Positions 35,689-47,312 of a stretch of DNA of 64,000 bases are shown here, in pieces (position 1 is the stretch's first letter; every line of letters starts with the position of its first letter). The DNA is taken from contig OV884014.1 of the NCBI GenBank assembly GCA_930367205.1, positions 114,061,153 to 114,125,152 on the forward strand. The letters run 5' to 3'. The notes below the pieces were generated by a model that saw nothing but the letters and a program-made list of their open reading frames with translations, was not told the origin of the DNA and made no database searches. This DNA is from Acanthosoma haemorrhoidale (taxonomy: Eukaryota; Arthropoda; Insecta; Hemiptera; Acanthosomatidae). The translations under genes were made by a program, and so were the position numbers.

Positions 35689-38262
35689 GCAATGTCGTTT
35701 ATAACTAAACACTAATATTGCACTATCGTTTATAACTAAACACCAATATTGCAATGTCGTTTATAACTAAACACTAATATTGCACTGTAGTTTATAACTA
35801 AACACTAATACTGCACTGTCGTTTATAACTAATCACTAATATTGCACTGTAGTTTATAACTAAACACTAATACTGCACTATCGTTTATAACTAATCACCA
35901 ATATTGTAATGTCGTTTATAACTAAACACTAATATTGCACTGTCGTTTATAACTAAACACTAATATTGCACTGTCGTTTATAACTAAACACTAATATTGC
36001 ACTGTAGTTTATAACTAAACACTAATACTGCACTGTCGTTTATAACTAATCACCAATATTGCAATGTCGTTTATAACTAAACACTAATATTGCACTGTCA
36101 GTTATAACTAAACACTAATATTGCACTGTCGTTTATAACTAAACACTAATATTGCACTGTCGTTTATAACTAATCACCAATATTGCAATGTCGTTTATAA
36201 CTAAACACTAATATTGCACTGTCGTTTATAACTAAACACTAATATTGCACTGTAGTTTATAACTAAACACTAATACTGCACTGTCGTTTATAACTAATCA
36301 CTAATATTGCACTGTAGTTTATAACTAAACACTAATACTGCACTATCGTTTATAACTAATCACCAATATTGCAATGTCGTTTATAACTAAACACTAATAT
36401 TGCACTGTCGTTTATAACTAAACACTAATATTGCACTGTCGTTTATAACTAAACACTAATATTGCACTGTAGTTTATAACTAAACACTAATACTGCACTG
36501 TCGTTTATAACTAAACACCAATATTGCAATGTCGTTTATAACTAAACACTAATATTGCACTATCGTTTATAACTAAACACTAATATTGCACTGTAGTTTA
36601 TAACTAAACACTAATATTGCACTGTCGTTTATAACTAAACACTAATATTGCACTGTCGTTTATAACTAAACACTAATATTGCACTGTCGTTTATAACTAA
36701 ACACTAATATTGCACTGTAGTTTATAACTAAACACTAATACTGCACTGTCGTTTATAACTAATCACCAATATTGCAATGTCGTTTATAACTAAACACTAA
36801 TATTGCACTGTCAGTTATAACTAAACACTAATATTGCACTGTCGTTTATAACTAAACACTAATATTGCACTGTCGTTTATAACTAATCACCAATATTGCA
36901 ATGTCGTTTATAACTAAACACTAATATTGCACTGTCGTTTATAACTAAACACTAATATTGCACTGTAGTTTATAACTAAACACTAATACTGCACTGTCGT
37001 TTATAACTAATCACTAATATTGCACTGTAGTTTATAACTAAACACTAATACTGCACTATCGTTTATAACTAATCACCAATATTGCAATGTCGTTTATAAC
37101 TAAACACTAATATTGCACTGTCGTTTATAACTAAACACTAATATTGCACTGTCGTTTATAACTAAACACTAATATTGCACTGTAGTTTATAACTAAACAC
37201 TAATACTGCACTGTCGTTTATAACTAATCACCAATATTGCAATGTCGTTTATAACTAAACACTAATATTGCACTATCGTTTATAACTAAACACTAATATT
37301 GCACTGTAGTTTATAACTAAACACTAATATTGCACTGTCGTTTATAACTAAACACTAATATTGCACTGTCGTTTATAACTAATCACCAATATTGCAATGT
37401 CGTTTATAACTAAACACCATTATTGCACTGTCGCTTATAACTAAACACTAATATTGCACTGTAGTTTATAACTAAACACTAATATTGCACTGTCGTTTAT
37501 AACTAATCACCAATATTGCAATGTCGTTTATAACTAAACACTAATATTGCACTGTCGTTTATAACTAAACACTATTATTGCACTGTCAGTTATAACTAAA
37601 CACTAATATTGCACTGTCGTTTATAACTAAACACTAATATTGCACTGTCGTTTATAACTAATCACCAATATTGCAATGTCGTTTATAACTAAACACCATT
37701 ATTGCACTGTCGCTTATAACTAAACACTAATATTGCACTGTAGTTTATAACTAAACACTAATATTGCACTGTCGTTTATAACTAATCACCAATATTGCAA
37801 TGTCGTTTATAACTAAACACTAATATTGCACTATCGTTTATAACTAAACACTATTATTGCACTGTCGCTTATAACTAAACACTAATATTGCACTATCGTT
37901 TATAACTAAACACTAATATTGCACTGTAGTTTATACTAAACACTAATATTGCACTGTCGTTTATAACTAATTACCAATATTGCAATGTCGTTTATAACTA
38001 AACACTAATATTGCACTATCGTTTATAGCTAAACACTATTATTGCACTGTCGCTTATAACTAAACACTAATATTGCACTGTAGTTTATAACTAAACACTA
38101 ATATTGCACTGTAGTTTATAACTAAACACTAATATTGCACTGTCGTTTATAACTAATCACCAATATTGCAATGTCGTTTATAACTAAACACTGATATTGC
38201 ACTATCGTTTATAACTAAACACTAATAGTGCACTGTTCTTTACAACTAAACAGATCAATATT
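35689..38262. repeat. 31-bp minisatellite, about 83 units, with higher-order repeats
   Basis: Units of 31 bp contain TTATAACTAAACACTAATAT or close variants. Recurrent variant units are: GCAATG in place of GCACTG; GTAGTTT in place of GTCGTTT, paired with AATACT; AATCACCAATATT; GTCAGTT; and, late in the array, ACCATTATT and GTCGCTT. The variants occur in a fixed order. The order repeats with a period of 713 bp (23 units): for example GCAATG at 36185 and 36898, and GTCAGTT at about 36100 and 36813. Shorter 279-bp (9-unit) repeats occur at 37431/37710. One unit (about 37920-37950) has lost a base. The last unit, from 38230, is degenerate. Stops in all frames make it non-coding. Confidence 0.95.
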
Positions 38263-39130
38263 AGCCTAATGCAAAAACATGTTGGACTAGCTGTATTATT
38301 TGCAAATGTTTAATCCACAGTTCGATGGCCTATCTTGTTAGCTATGAGCCATAACTGGTAGTAACTAACAATTTATAAATAAAGCTAAAAGTAGTGATTA
38401 ATAAAAAAATATATAGAAAGAAAGCCACACAAATTAACAGATGGACTCGTGGATCACGTGCCTATTCAGTTCAAAACTATGCTAAACATAACAACCCTAA
38501 ACAAAACTATCCTAAAAATAGGAGATTATTGTTTTATTATGTTTTAATCTCCAATTAAGTTTCCAGTGGCAGGTTCTATTTCGCTTACAGCCTAAACGAT
38601 AATTGTGATAAAGGAATTAAACGGAAACACCTGTGGCCGGGAACTCGTGCAGATTAAGCCTTCGGGTTTGAACTGAGCAGTTGGCAATCAGAAGTGTAAT
38701 TCAGTGTAACCGAACAGGGGAGGATTTGATTTAGACTCCACCAGTGGTGCCAACATCCTCGATAATAAATTAGCACACCGGCCTGGCTGGAGAGCTGCAA
38801 TTATTCAACCGGATATCCGCCAGGGAGGCAAAGAAAAACTTCTTGTGTCTAAGCCAACAATCGCATTACCGATAGCTGTTCATTTTTTTCTCCAAAGAGC
38901 AGCCTCTTAGGCCTTGGAGGAACCCTTCAGTGAAAAATATGTTGCTGGGTCCAAGTTTTACTTCTATGTGCAAAAAAAGTTCAACCAGGATATTGTCACT
39001 GACATATACATGTATAGAAGATAAAACTCAATAACTTATTGGATATATAATTGTAGCTACAAATAATTAATTATGCATTGACTTAAGAACATTTTTCAAT
39101 TAGCTACATAAAATAATATTGAAACATCTT
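38263..39130. other. Spacer, nothing recognised
   Basis: Slightly GC-richer block at 38600-38900 without frames or repeat partners. Confidence 0.4.
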
Positions 39131-39480
39131 TATTGTGCTAAAATTACAATCTGCGTCATTAGGCAATAAGTAATTGTGATAAATGTTCTCATTCATACCA
39201 TATTCACAATTTCCATTCACCCGCTCATTCATACAGTATTCACAAAGAGCCCAGAGGCCTCCCAAATCAACATGGTTGTCACCTCCCTCGCATGGGAAAG
39301 ACGAAGTGGAGTCCTGGGAAGTCCCACACGCTCCTCCGTCAGCCGCGTCACCGGATACTGGCCAGTGGATAGTACATAAAATAAAGCCAGGCTTTAAATA
39401 TAAATTTTATTGAACATGAAATGATTAAAAGTTTAAAATTGAGTGGTGAAATGATATTAAATGATGAAATACTATTAACA
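39131..39480 (-). mobile_element. Chimeric repeat with family A 3' UTR, copy 2
   Basis: The family A 3' end (39131-39372) is joined to the same 90-bp unrelated segment as at 19245-19335 ('GTACATAAAATAAAGCC', 'TTTAAATATAAATTTTATTG', 'CATGAAATGATTAAAA'). The junction CTGGCCAGTGGA is identical. The two copies are in opposite orientation 20 kb apart. Confidence 0.8.
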
Positions 39481-39748
39481 GAGAAATGATTGTAATAAAC
39501 AGTACATCCAGCGAGATTAAATGCTTCATTAACCAGCTGTTAATGATGGGAAGAGATAGAGAAGAGGAAGAAAGAAGGAAAAACCATTTTCATAACTTTT
39601 CTAAATTAAAGTCTTCTCAAGTCCCAACACAGATGAGGACGTCGAGTTCATTATTGGGATAGTCTACTCAAAAAATACACTTTTACTTTATTTTTGAATA
39701 AGAAAGTAACATATTAATCAATTAGCCTCCAAGTCACGATTTACAGGC

Positions 39749-40245
39749 CAGTGTAGTGACTGTGCTAGGGAATTAGGGTGGTTGGGTAGGTTACTATGGA
39801 ATTTCATGAACTTGGAAAAGTTCAAGAATGTAGGGTATATTAAGATCGTTATGAAGGGTTTTGTTGCTGACGTAATAAGGGACATTTACTATTGTTCTCA
39901 GGACTTTTGATTGAAAGGATTGGATGCGCTTGATGTTCGACTTTTTTGCTGTCCCCTATAGCTCTATTCTGTATGTCCAGATTGGCTTAAGTATAACTTT
40001 GTAAATAAGTAGTTTGTTTTCTATTGAGAGATGGGATGTCCTTTGAAGTAGTCTGTACAGTTGTCCAAAGCGTCGGTTTAGTTCTTGTATTTTTAGCCTC
40101 CTATGTGGGTTCCATCTCAGCCATTTGTCGAGGTGGATGCCCAAGTACCGCACTGTCATACAGGAAGATGAACTGAATTAAAAAAGGTAGTGGACAGGAC
40201 TTACGGCAGAGGGTGAAGGTAATGTAGGAACATTTTGCTTCGAAA
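39749..40245 (-). mobile_element. Family A internal fragment lacking its 3' end
   Basis: From 'TAGTGACTGTGCTAGGG' (near the ORF2 stop) through 'YLGIHLDKWLRWNPH', 'LNRRFGQLYRLLQRTSHLSI' and 'ENKLLIYKVILKPIWTY' (minus-strand frame 40159-39956) to 'GCAAAATGTTCCTACA'. The frame over 67 codons is well preserved. It ends before the 3' UTR, so it was 3'-truncated or separated from 39131-39480 by a later rearrangement. Confidence 0.85.
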
Positions 40246-40655
40246 TTATAGACAAATACTTTCTTGTAGTAGCTAAATTTATGTAAAAGGTAAGCTATAT
40301 TTCAATCAGCTAATTCAAAAATACTATAGTCAATTTTATGAAAACTATTGACAGATTTAAATTTTTTGGAGATATTTTTATTATTCACAATTATTTTTTA
40401 TGAATGACGTGTTATGACTGAATGACAAATACCAAGACACAATACTCCTAGCTCTTCTACCCTCTGGTTCATGTAGCCAAATCCACCAACCTAAATATCT
40501 GCAAATCCCAAAAAGTAACCTGGTCAGTCCAAACACTACCTCTCTCTATGCAAACTATTTTGGCTCGAAAAAGAACTCTCCAAACATCTAGCTAATTATA
40601 ATATTAGTACATATTTAGCGCATTATTATATATCGTGTATATTATATATACATAT
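40246..40655. other. Spacer, nothing recognised
   Basis: AT-rich; TATA-rich just before the next transposon. Confidence 0.4.
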
Positions 40656-41534
40656 GGGGTCTTAGAATTAACGCAAGATTTGATTTAAATAGAAAACACA
40701 GTTTTTAGTATTTTTTTTATTGAATTATAACGTAAAAAGGATACGGTAATTTATGGAATAACACATCGGGCAAATGGCCTCCACGACTTTGCTGGCACAT
40801 ACGCACTCTTTTGTCGAAATTTTCCATGACCGTTGGGCTTAAGTGAGGTATAATTTCGTTGATGCAGCATTGAATTTCCTCTTTTAACGCACGGATGGAT
40901 GTGGTTTTGTTGACATACACCTTTGACTTCAAATAACCCCATAATAAGAAATCTAAAGGTGTTAAATAACACGATCTAGGGGGCCAATTCTGATCACCAA
41001 AAGGAGAGAGTACACGACCTGGAAATGTTTCATGCAATATTTGAATTGTTTCATGGACTGTATGGCATGTGTCACCATCTTGTTGAAACCGCATATTGGC
41101 CACATCAATATCATCCAATTTCGGCACAAAGAACTGTGTTTACAACGCCGAATTGATGTTCCTGGATTTTCAACAACACTCTCACGCACTGCTTGGATAA
41201 TGACATTTGAACGGCTTGTTTTTGGACGACCAGTGTGTTTAGTGTCTCCAACTGATCCAGTCTCCCTTACTTTTTCAATTAATCTCTTCACAGTTGAAGT
41301 CAAAACACTGTTATGACCATATTTTGTATGCTATTTTTAAACTGCGGCCGCCAAACTTTCATTATTTTTGAGATAATGTTCAAAAATAAAGACTAGTTGC
41401 TCTATCGTGTAACGCTCCATTTTTACTAACCCTAAACTGTCAGCTGTCAAATTTTGTTTGTTTTTTTAGGGTTGTCAGCACTTTACTGCACAAATGGTGG
41501 CAAATTCAAATCTTGTGTTAATTCTGGGACACCC
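40656..41534 (-). mobile_element. DD41D (rosa-like) transposon with both ends, internally deleted
   Basis: The minus strand runs from the terminal repeat GGGTGTCCCAGAATTAACAC (complement of 41515-41534) to an imperfect partner, GGGGTCTTAGAATTAACGC (40656 onward). The N-terminus begins MERYTIEQLVFIFEHYLKN at 41420 and is soon broken by a stop and a frame change. Frame 41303-40962 then gives SIRR-type helix-turn-helix text, and frame 41127-40717 gives the catalytic end. At 879 bp it is shorter than usual for the family. Confidence 0.92.
40717..41303 (-). pseudogene. DD41D transposase pseudogene
   Basis: Frame 41303-40962 carries VKRLIEKVRETGSVGDTKHT, GRPKTSRSN and AVRESVVENPGTSIRR (the helix-turn-helix linker region). 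Frame 41127-40717 carries MRFQQDGDTCHTVHETIQIL and PRSCYLTPLDFLLWGYLKS, ending SRGGHLPDVLFH. There are 41 residues between the FQQD and TPLD aspartates. The 'CD' of the partner copy is 'CY' here. The middle, with the second helix-turn-helix and the first catalytic Asp, is deleted. Confidence 0.9.
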
Positions 41535-42383
41535 GTGGATATATATTTATGTTATTAATATTTATACAAGTGCTAAAATGTTTATTCCCTTAAAGCGAGA
41601 GATAGATGGCGATTAGAGGACCCAAAAGAGCGATTAGCCTTTGAATGAGAGAGCGACAAGAACTTGCTGTGACCCTGAGACCTTTGAGCCCTTTGTAGCT
41701 CACACTGAGGTCTCATGTTGCATTTATACAGGGCCCTCCCTACTTCCAGCCGAGAGAGAGGAGAGGGACTTCCTGGGACCAGGATTAGTCGGCACAAAGG
41801 CTCTATTTATTTAGAGTTTCCTCTTCTTCGTGTGCCATCGGCGCTTTGTGGTAGCTGAAAGAAGACGCAGCAGCTGTATCAACCTCTCCCGCTCCATGGT
41901 TAATTCATCGGTTTGTTCTCATTCCTCGTGGGATAGGTCAAGAAGGACTGAGAGCTCTCTATTCCTGCGTGGGGTGGGGGCTCTTCTTTGGCTATGAAGT
42001 AGATTGTCAATTAAAACATAAAAATGGCTAAAAATCAACTACACAATCTTTTTCTGCCATGTTGTAATACTTCCCTACAAATTCAAACAATTATTTAGAT
42101 AAAACCTTGGAGTAAAACACAATCAATGTTGACACGTTCATAACCGATGCTTAGGAGACAACTGCATATATTTTAATTATATTTTTAAGATCAAAGGTTT
42201 TTGGTTAAAGTTATTTGTAAAGAGTGTTAACCTGGCCGGGTGGTGCCAAGGGACGTTTGAACAAAAATAATTATCACAAGGGAGGTTTTAGCCTGTTTAA
42301 TCCTTAGTACAAAGCAGACTTTATTGTGTTATTAGAGTGTGGTTTTTAGATATCAGATCTCTTTTAATACTCGCCCCTTATTG
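41535..42383. other. Spacer with purine-rich GC-richer block
   Basis: 41590-42000 is rich in GAGAG words and less AT-rich than the surroundings. A 71-codon minus frame there has no domain. Not recognised. Confidence 0.4.
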
Positions 42384-42776
42384 CAATCAAAAGTCCTGAG
42401 AACAATAGTAATTGCCCCTTATTATGTCAGTAACAAAACCCTTCATAACGATCTTAACATACCCTCCATTCTTGAACTCATCCCTTCCAAGTTCATGAAA
42501 TTCCATGGTAGCCTCTCCAACCACCCTAATCCCGTAGCACAGTTATTGTACTGAACCTCTCATCCCTATAATCCTCCTCGTAGACTGAAACGGCAGTGGC
42601 CTCGTGACCTGCTATAATCAAGTGACAGTGGGATGGTCAGTATCTCCAATCATGTCCTGGAGTCTTGTATGAATGAGCGAGTGAATGATGAATTGTAAAT
42701 ATGGTATGAATGAGAACATTTATCTCAATTACTTATTGACTAATAAGGCAGATTGTAATTTTAGCACAATAAAAAA
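42384..42776 (+). mobile_element. Family A copy 8, internal deletion in the 3' UTR
   Basis: Starts 'GCAATCAAAAGTCCTGAG', runs through 'VSNKTLHNDLN' and 'LELIPSKFMKFH' to the ORF2 end. It then jumps from 'CATGTCCTGGAG' to 'TGTATGAATGAGCGAG', losing about 190 bp of UTR including the hairpin. It ends 'AGCACAATAAAAAAC'. Confidence 0.85.
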
Positions 42777-44579
42777 CATTATATATATTTTATGTTTATT
42801 ATTTTTTGTATTGTATTATGTTATGTTTTGTATTGTATTAACCAGTTAAATAATTTCAGGAACAATGGAAATGTCCATAACTATGATTATGAGCCTCCAT
42901 TACCCTATTTTGGGTCTTCGTGGTCGGAGGGTCCAGGGCATTCTGCCTTCGTGCGCTTCGTTTGTCCTGATTTTTATCAGATTCACGTGGGATCCTGGAA
43001 AGATTTGCTTACCCTCTCTCTGGTTTCACCACACTCCAAATCGCTAAAGGAATTGATAAGAGAACGTCTCAGAGTGTCAATATATTTTTGCTATAAATGT
43101 GAACTGTACACACCAGCGAGTGAATAGATTCTTACATTATAATTAATAATGATGAAAGAAACAAATTGTAATTCTGTAAATATTCAATAATTGTCTCAGT
43201 AGATCCACTACTACAACGTTATAAATCTTTATTTAATTAAATTGGAAATATTGTAATATTTGTACACTTGGTAATTTTCAAATATTTATATATATGAAAA
43301 GTGTACAATAATTTCAACTACACCAAAAATGTAATAAATTTACAAGTATATAGTAATAATATAAACACTATAGGATTCTAAGTAGTCAATGGGATGTGAA
43401 ATGCACAGAGATGAATATTAAAACTCAAGGACTCCTTTCGGAAATGAGACCAGAAGGAAAAGTCCCCCATCAGAGTGGTGGAATTTAATACGGATGGAAT
43501 TGGAGGTGGTGGAGACGCCTGGACTTCCAATATGTCGGCTTCGAATACTTAACACTTCCAGATTAAGTTGAGGCTTGTGTAAGTCTTTACTCTCGGATGT
43601 TCAATTTCTTGTTTATTGCTAGTATTATGTTTATCAAGTAATAAAAACAAGTCCAGCGTTTTTCGATTTTTTTTTTTTGTTATGAAACATTTTTGTGAAA
43701 CGAAACTAGACCAGAGCATACAATCGTTTTTTTAAACGTTTCAAGGAGTGAATGTATAGTTGACATTACGTGTATTAATTTTCAGAACTTCTAACACTTA
43801 ACATCTGCAAAGGTTAACTCAAGGCATTGCTGGTGGGGCGCCAATTGTCCAACGTTTACTGGCAAGCTGCCTTTGTTGGGATAAATACTTCGTCCTACCA
43901 CTGCCGACAAGTAGTAGATTCGGCTGTGATCGTTACAAATCAGTGCACGGTTTCGGACGTTAATGTCGACAATGTCGACTGCATGTTATAAGACAAAAAC
44001 GATATATCACCGGATAAAGTGGACCAACTGTGGAGAACAGCATCCATCTCTCGAGATATAATTCTGAGCAGTCCTTCGGCTGGGTGATTCGCCCCCCCCC
44101 CCAACCCTCAACCCTCAACCCTTACCAGCCTTTCATAACTCGATCTCCAATAATCTCAATTTCTTTCTGCTCCCTTCTGCTCCGTCGTCCTTTAAGACCC
44201 TCTTCTTGATTTATAGCAGAACTTCACTCCTATCTCATACAATTGAAAAGTCATCACTTTAAATATCGTCACGCCGGCGTATAGAAAACCAGCAGATGCT
44301 ATTTCAAACTCTAATGTCATCGAAGCCTCAAAGTAATTATTATTATAGTTTTCGTTAACGTATTACTGTGATGTAATTACCAGCCAATCTTATAAAACAG
44401 CAAGATATGCAAAAAAAATCCAGTTTCAGAGCTCATTGTTAAAATAAAATAGGTTTTAAAGTTGGGATTGCGGTGATCGTTTAAAGACGACGAAAATACG
44501 ATGCTACTCTTAAAAACCCTATTTCTGTTTAACCACCTGGTGACTTGTCTGCCAGCTATCAAACCCCAATGACCATGTT
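42777..44579. other. Long spacer with a possible exon-like frame
   Basis: A 111-codon frame (42792-43127) contains YDYEPPLPYFGSSWSEGPGH and a GC-richer core (42885-43075) just after an AG-ended pyrimidine-poor stretch (ATTTCAG at 42853-42859). It could be an exon relic, but I recognise no family. The rest holds a C run (44093-44102) and AT-rich sequence. Confidence 0.3.
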
Positions 44580-44720
44580 ACACCATATGCACCCTGGTAC
44601 AGCATATACCATATACATACATGTCACACCATATGCACCCTGGTACAGCATATACCATATACATGCATGTCACACCATATGCACCCTGGTACAGCATATA
44701 CCATATACATACATATCACA
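44580..44720. repeat. 46-bp tandem repeat, 3 copies
   Basis: Three units, starting 44581, 44627 and 44673, of CACCATATGCACCCTGGTAC plus a CATATACCATATACATRC part, differing by one or two bases. Confidence 0.92.
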
Positions 44721-44799
44721 TTGAAGAGACTGAAACTACGTAAGCATTTATCAGTCATCGTTTTCTAATAATGGTTTAAAAACAAATAAAACGATTTTT

Positions 44800-44976
44800 T
44801 TTCTTTCATAGCCCCTTTAAATTGACAGATTATATATCCTCAGGCGAATCTATTTATAAATTATTTTTGAATTTCCTAAAGCGTCGCTACATTATATACA
44901 GGTTTTGTTATTTTATAAAAATTATATAATGAATAAACAAGTATAATGATACACATTATACGTGACTGGACTAAAC
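44800..44976 (+). repeat. Dispersed repeat I, copy 2
   Basis: Partner of 27815-27997. The terminal 80 bp from 'ACATTATATACAGGTTTTGT' are nearly identical. Confidence 0.85.
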
Positions 44977-44984
44977 TGACTAAT

Positions 44985-45325
44985 AAAGGTGATGGGGTTC
45001 ACCTTATTGATCAACCTTAAAACTAACTTACATACTAATTCTTATCCTAATTTTTCCCCAACAGCCTGTTACCATCGATGCGGTAGGGGTAGTGTTAAAC
45101 ACTAAGTGCTGGAGTCAAAAAGCTTGAAGTGTCTCCGGTGGATGAACTCACCCACTGACGACACACCAAGCAACGAGTGCAGGTCAGTTTCTTTGACCTC
45201 TCGAGAGAGGTACGTCTGACCACTTTCCGCATGATCCCATTCTGGAAATGTTGGAGACATTTGGCTGTATGGTCAGTCAAGTGGGTAAATAGAGGGACAC
45301 CGTACAGCAGAGCTGGCTAGAGGAC
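44985..45325 (-). mobile_element. Family C copy, minus strand
   Basis: The minus strand encodes a broken ORF2 end: 'LLYGVPLFTHLTDHTAKCLQ', 'FQNGIMRKVVRRTSLERSKK', then degraded 'FFDS'-like text, followed by the UTR hairpin AGGTGA-ACCCCA-TCACCT (44987-45004). It is more diverged than copies 1-3. The 3' UTR beyond the hairpin is missing; repeat I adjoins. Confidence 0.75.
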
Positions 45326-45361
45326 ACGTTTATTGTTGAATTAGGTGAATCCCAAGTCTAT

Positions 45362-45476
45362 ATTGTAAATACAATATGCGTGAGAGAGTAAATGCAGAAT
45401 TTGTAAATATGCTACGAATGAGATAATTTATCACGGTTATCTAGTGTCCTTTTAGGGCAAATTGTAATTTTCTTCA
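45362..45476 (+). mobile_element. Old family A 3' terminus
   Basis: Diverged version of the last 115 bp of family A: 'TATTGTAAATAC', 'GAGAGAGTAAATG', 'AATATGCTACGAATGAGA', 'TTTATCACGGTTATCTAGTG' and 'GGGCAAATTGTAATTTTC'. About one base in four differs. Confidence 0.6.
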
Positions 45477-46374
45477 AGTAAGCATTTATGAAAAAAAAAA
45501 GGTTACTAATTATAATTATTTAAAAACTAATGAAACCCTAAGATTAGATCATCTACCGGGCTAGTGGTACGAAATATTGTATGATAGGATCACATCACTG
45601 CAACCAATAAGCCGTAAATATAATATGTCTGACATGAAGCCGAGAAGTTGTGTTTAATGTAGGCAGGATAGTCAATTGTATCCAGTTTCAGTGAGTTTGG
45701 GTGACCGTTCAGTTTGTCGTGAAAGTTATGTTCGCAGCATGTGAACCTAAGGAATTTTGAAATGAAAAATGTTAGTTGGGTTCCACGTGTCCAAATTAAC
45801 TTATTCTCAATAGATGTTTGTACGTCAGTATTGTTTTTCAATGTTGTAAGTTTTAACCATTGGTCCAAAAAGTGCTTTAACAGTTTTAGCTAACTATGAT
45901 TTACTTTTTTTACCAATAAAGGCTTAAATTGCCGAAATAGTTACGCATACATTTTTTTATATATATAATAATAAAAATAAACTGTTTCTTGAACGTAATT
46001 CTCTGGAAACAGTGTATAGAAGGAAACCCAATTTGGCAGTGCGGTTTTTGCCAAAAAAAAAAACGCTAACAAGACCTTTAGTTAAATCTGCGAAGTAGAA
46101 TGTATAAGGCAGTTTGTAAGCATAGCGAAAATTGTGTATTTATGAATTAAGATTCTAATCTTACTTCATAATTGGCAGTCTGCATCTTTGTGCTGTTTAA
46201 CACTTTAGGTGTGTTCGCTGGTAAAATATTGGTACAACCTGGGGCTCAGCCACAGCTTGAATATATTTTAAGCCAAAATTTAAAATCCTGTACGAGTATA
46301 CTATGTATGCATATAAATATCATTCCCTTAGGCGCAATTGTGATAAAATATCTTTACAATTATGTTTGTCTTTA
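45477..46374. other. Spacer, nothing recognised
   Basis: Small frames only (for example 45590-45868 minus); no domains. Confidence 0.4.
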
Positions 46375-47312
46375 GCAACCCATAACCTTCAAAAACACCT
46401 TGATGAGATCGAGCATTGCTGCAACTAATGTCGGATCAAAGTTAATAAGTTAAAAAAGTTAAGCAAAATGTTCCAACATTACCTTCACCCTTTGTCGCAA
46501 GTCTTGTCCACTAGTTTATTTTAATTCTGTTCCTTTCGCTGTACCCCAGACAGTACGGTACTTAAGCTTCCATCTCGACAAACGACTGACCTGGAACCCA
46601 CATACGAGCCTAAAAAGACAAGAACTAAACAGACGCTTTAAACAACTGTACAGACTACTTCGAAGGACATCCCATCTCTCTATAGAAACAAATTACTAAT
46701 CTACAAAGTTATACTTAAGCCAATCTGGACATACGGAATAGAGCTATGGGGGCCAGCAAAAAAGTTTAACATCAAGTGTATCCAATCATTTCAATCAAGT
46801 CCTGAGAACAATAGTAAATGCCCCTTATTACGTCAGCAACAAAACCCTTCATAACGACCTTAATATACCTTACATTTTTGAACTCATCCAACCACCCTAA
46901 TTCCCTAGCACAGTATTTGCACTGCGCCACTCATCCCTATAATCCTCCTCGGAGACTAAAGCGGTAGTTGCCTCGTGACCTGCTAAGGAGTCATGGCAAT
47001 GGCCAGTCTCTGCAATTATGCCCCGAGCGTATGTGGCTCTTGCGCTCTTCGTCACTTCCACTGGCTCGTATCCGGTGACGCGCCTGACGGAGGAGCATGG
47101 GGGACTTCCCAAGACTCTGCTTTATCTTTCGCATGCGAGGGTCATCTGACAAACATGTGGATTTGGGAGGTCTCTGGGCTGTTCGTAAATACTGTATGAA
47201 TGAGCGAGTGAATGAAAACTGTAAATATGGTATGAATGAGATCATTTATCACAATTACTTATTGCCCAATGAGACAGATTGTAATTTTACCACAATAAAG
47301 CTGACTAATAAA
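46375..47312 (+). mobile_element. Family A copy 9
   Basis: Starts in the 'HNLQKHLDEIEHCCN' region of the palm/thumb (matching 9285). It runs through 'VRYLSFHLDKRLTWNPHT', a degraded ORF2 C-terminus and a 3' UTR whose hairpin is damaged (ATCTTTCGCATGCGAGGG). It ends GCTGACTAATA followed by a run of 14 A. Several small deletions. Confidence 0.87.

Noticed and set aside
35689..38262. CRISPR-like regular spacing of 31 bp
   Set aside because: Units are contiguous with no unique spacers, in an animal-type genome; this is a minisatellite.
39131..40245. 39131-39480 and 39749-40245 as one family A copy split by a 270-bp insertion
   Set aside because: The first part carries the 90-bp chimeric leader also seen at 19245, so it is better explained as a separate chimeric repeat next to an internal family A fragment; not fully excluded.
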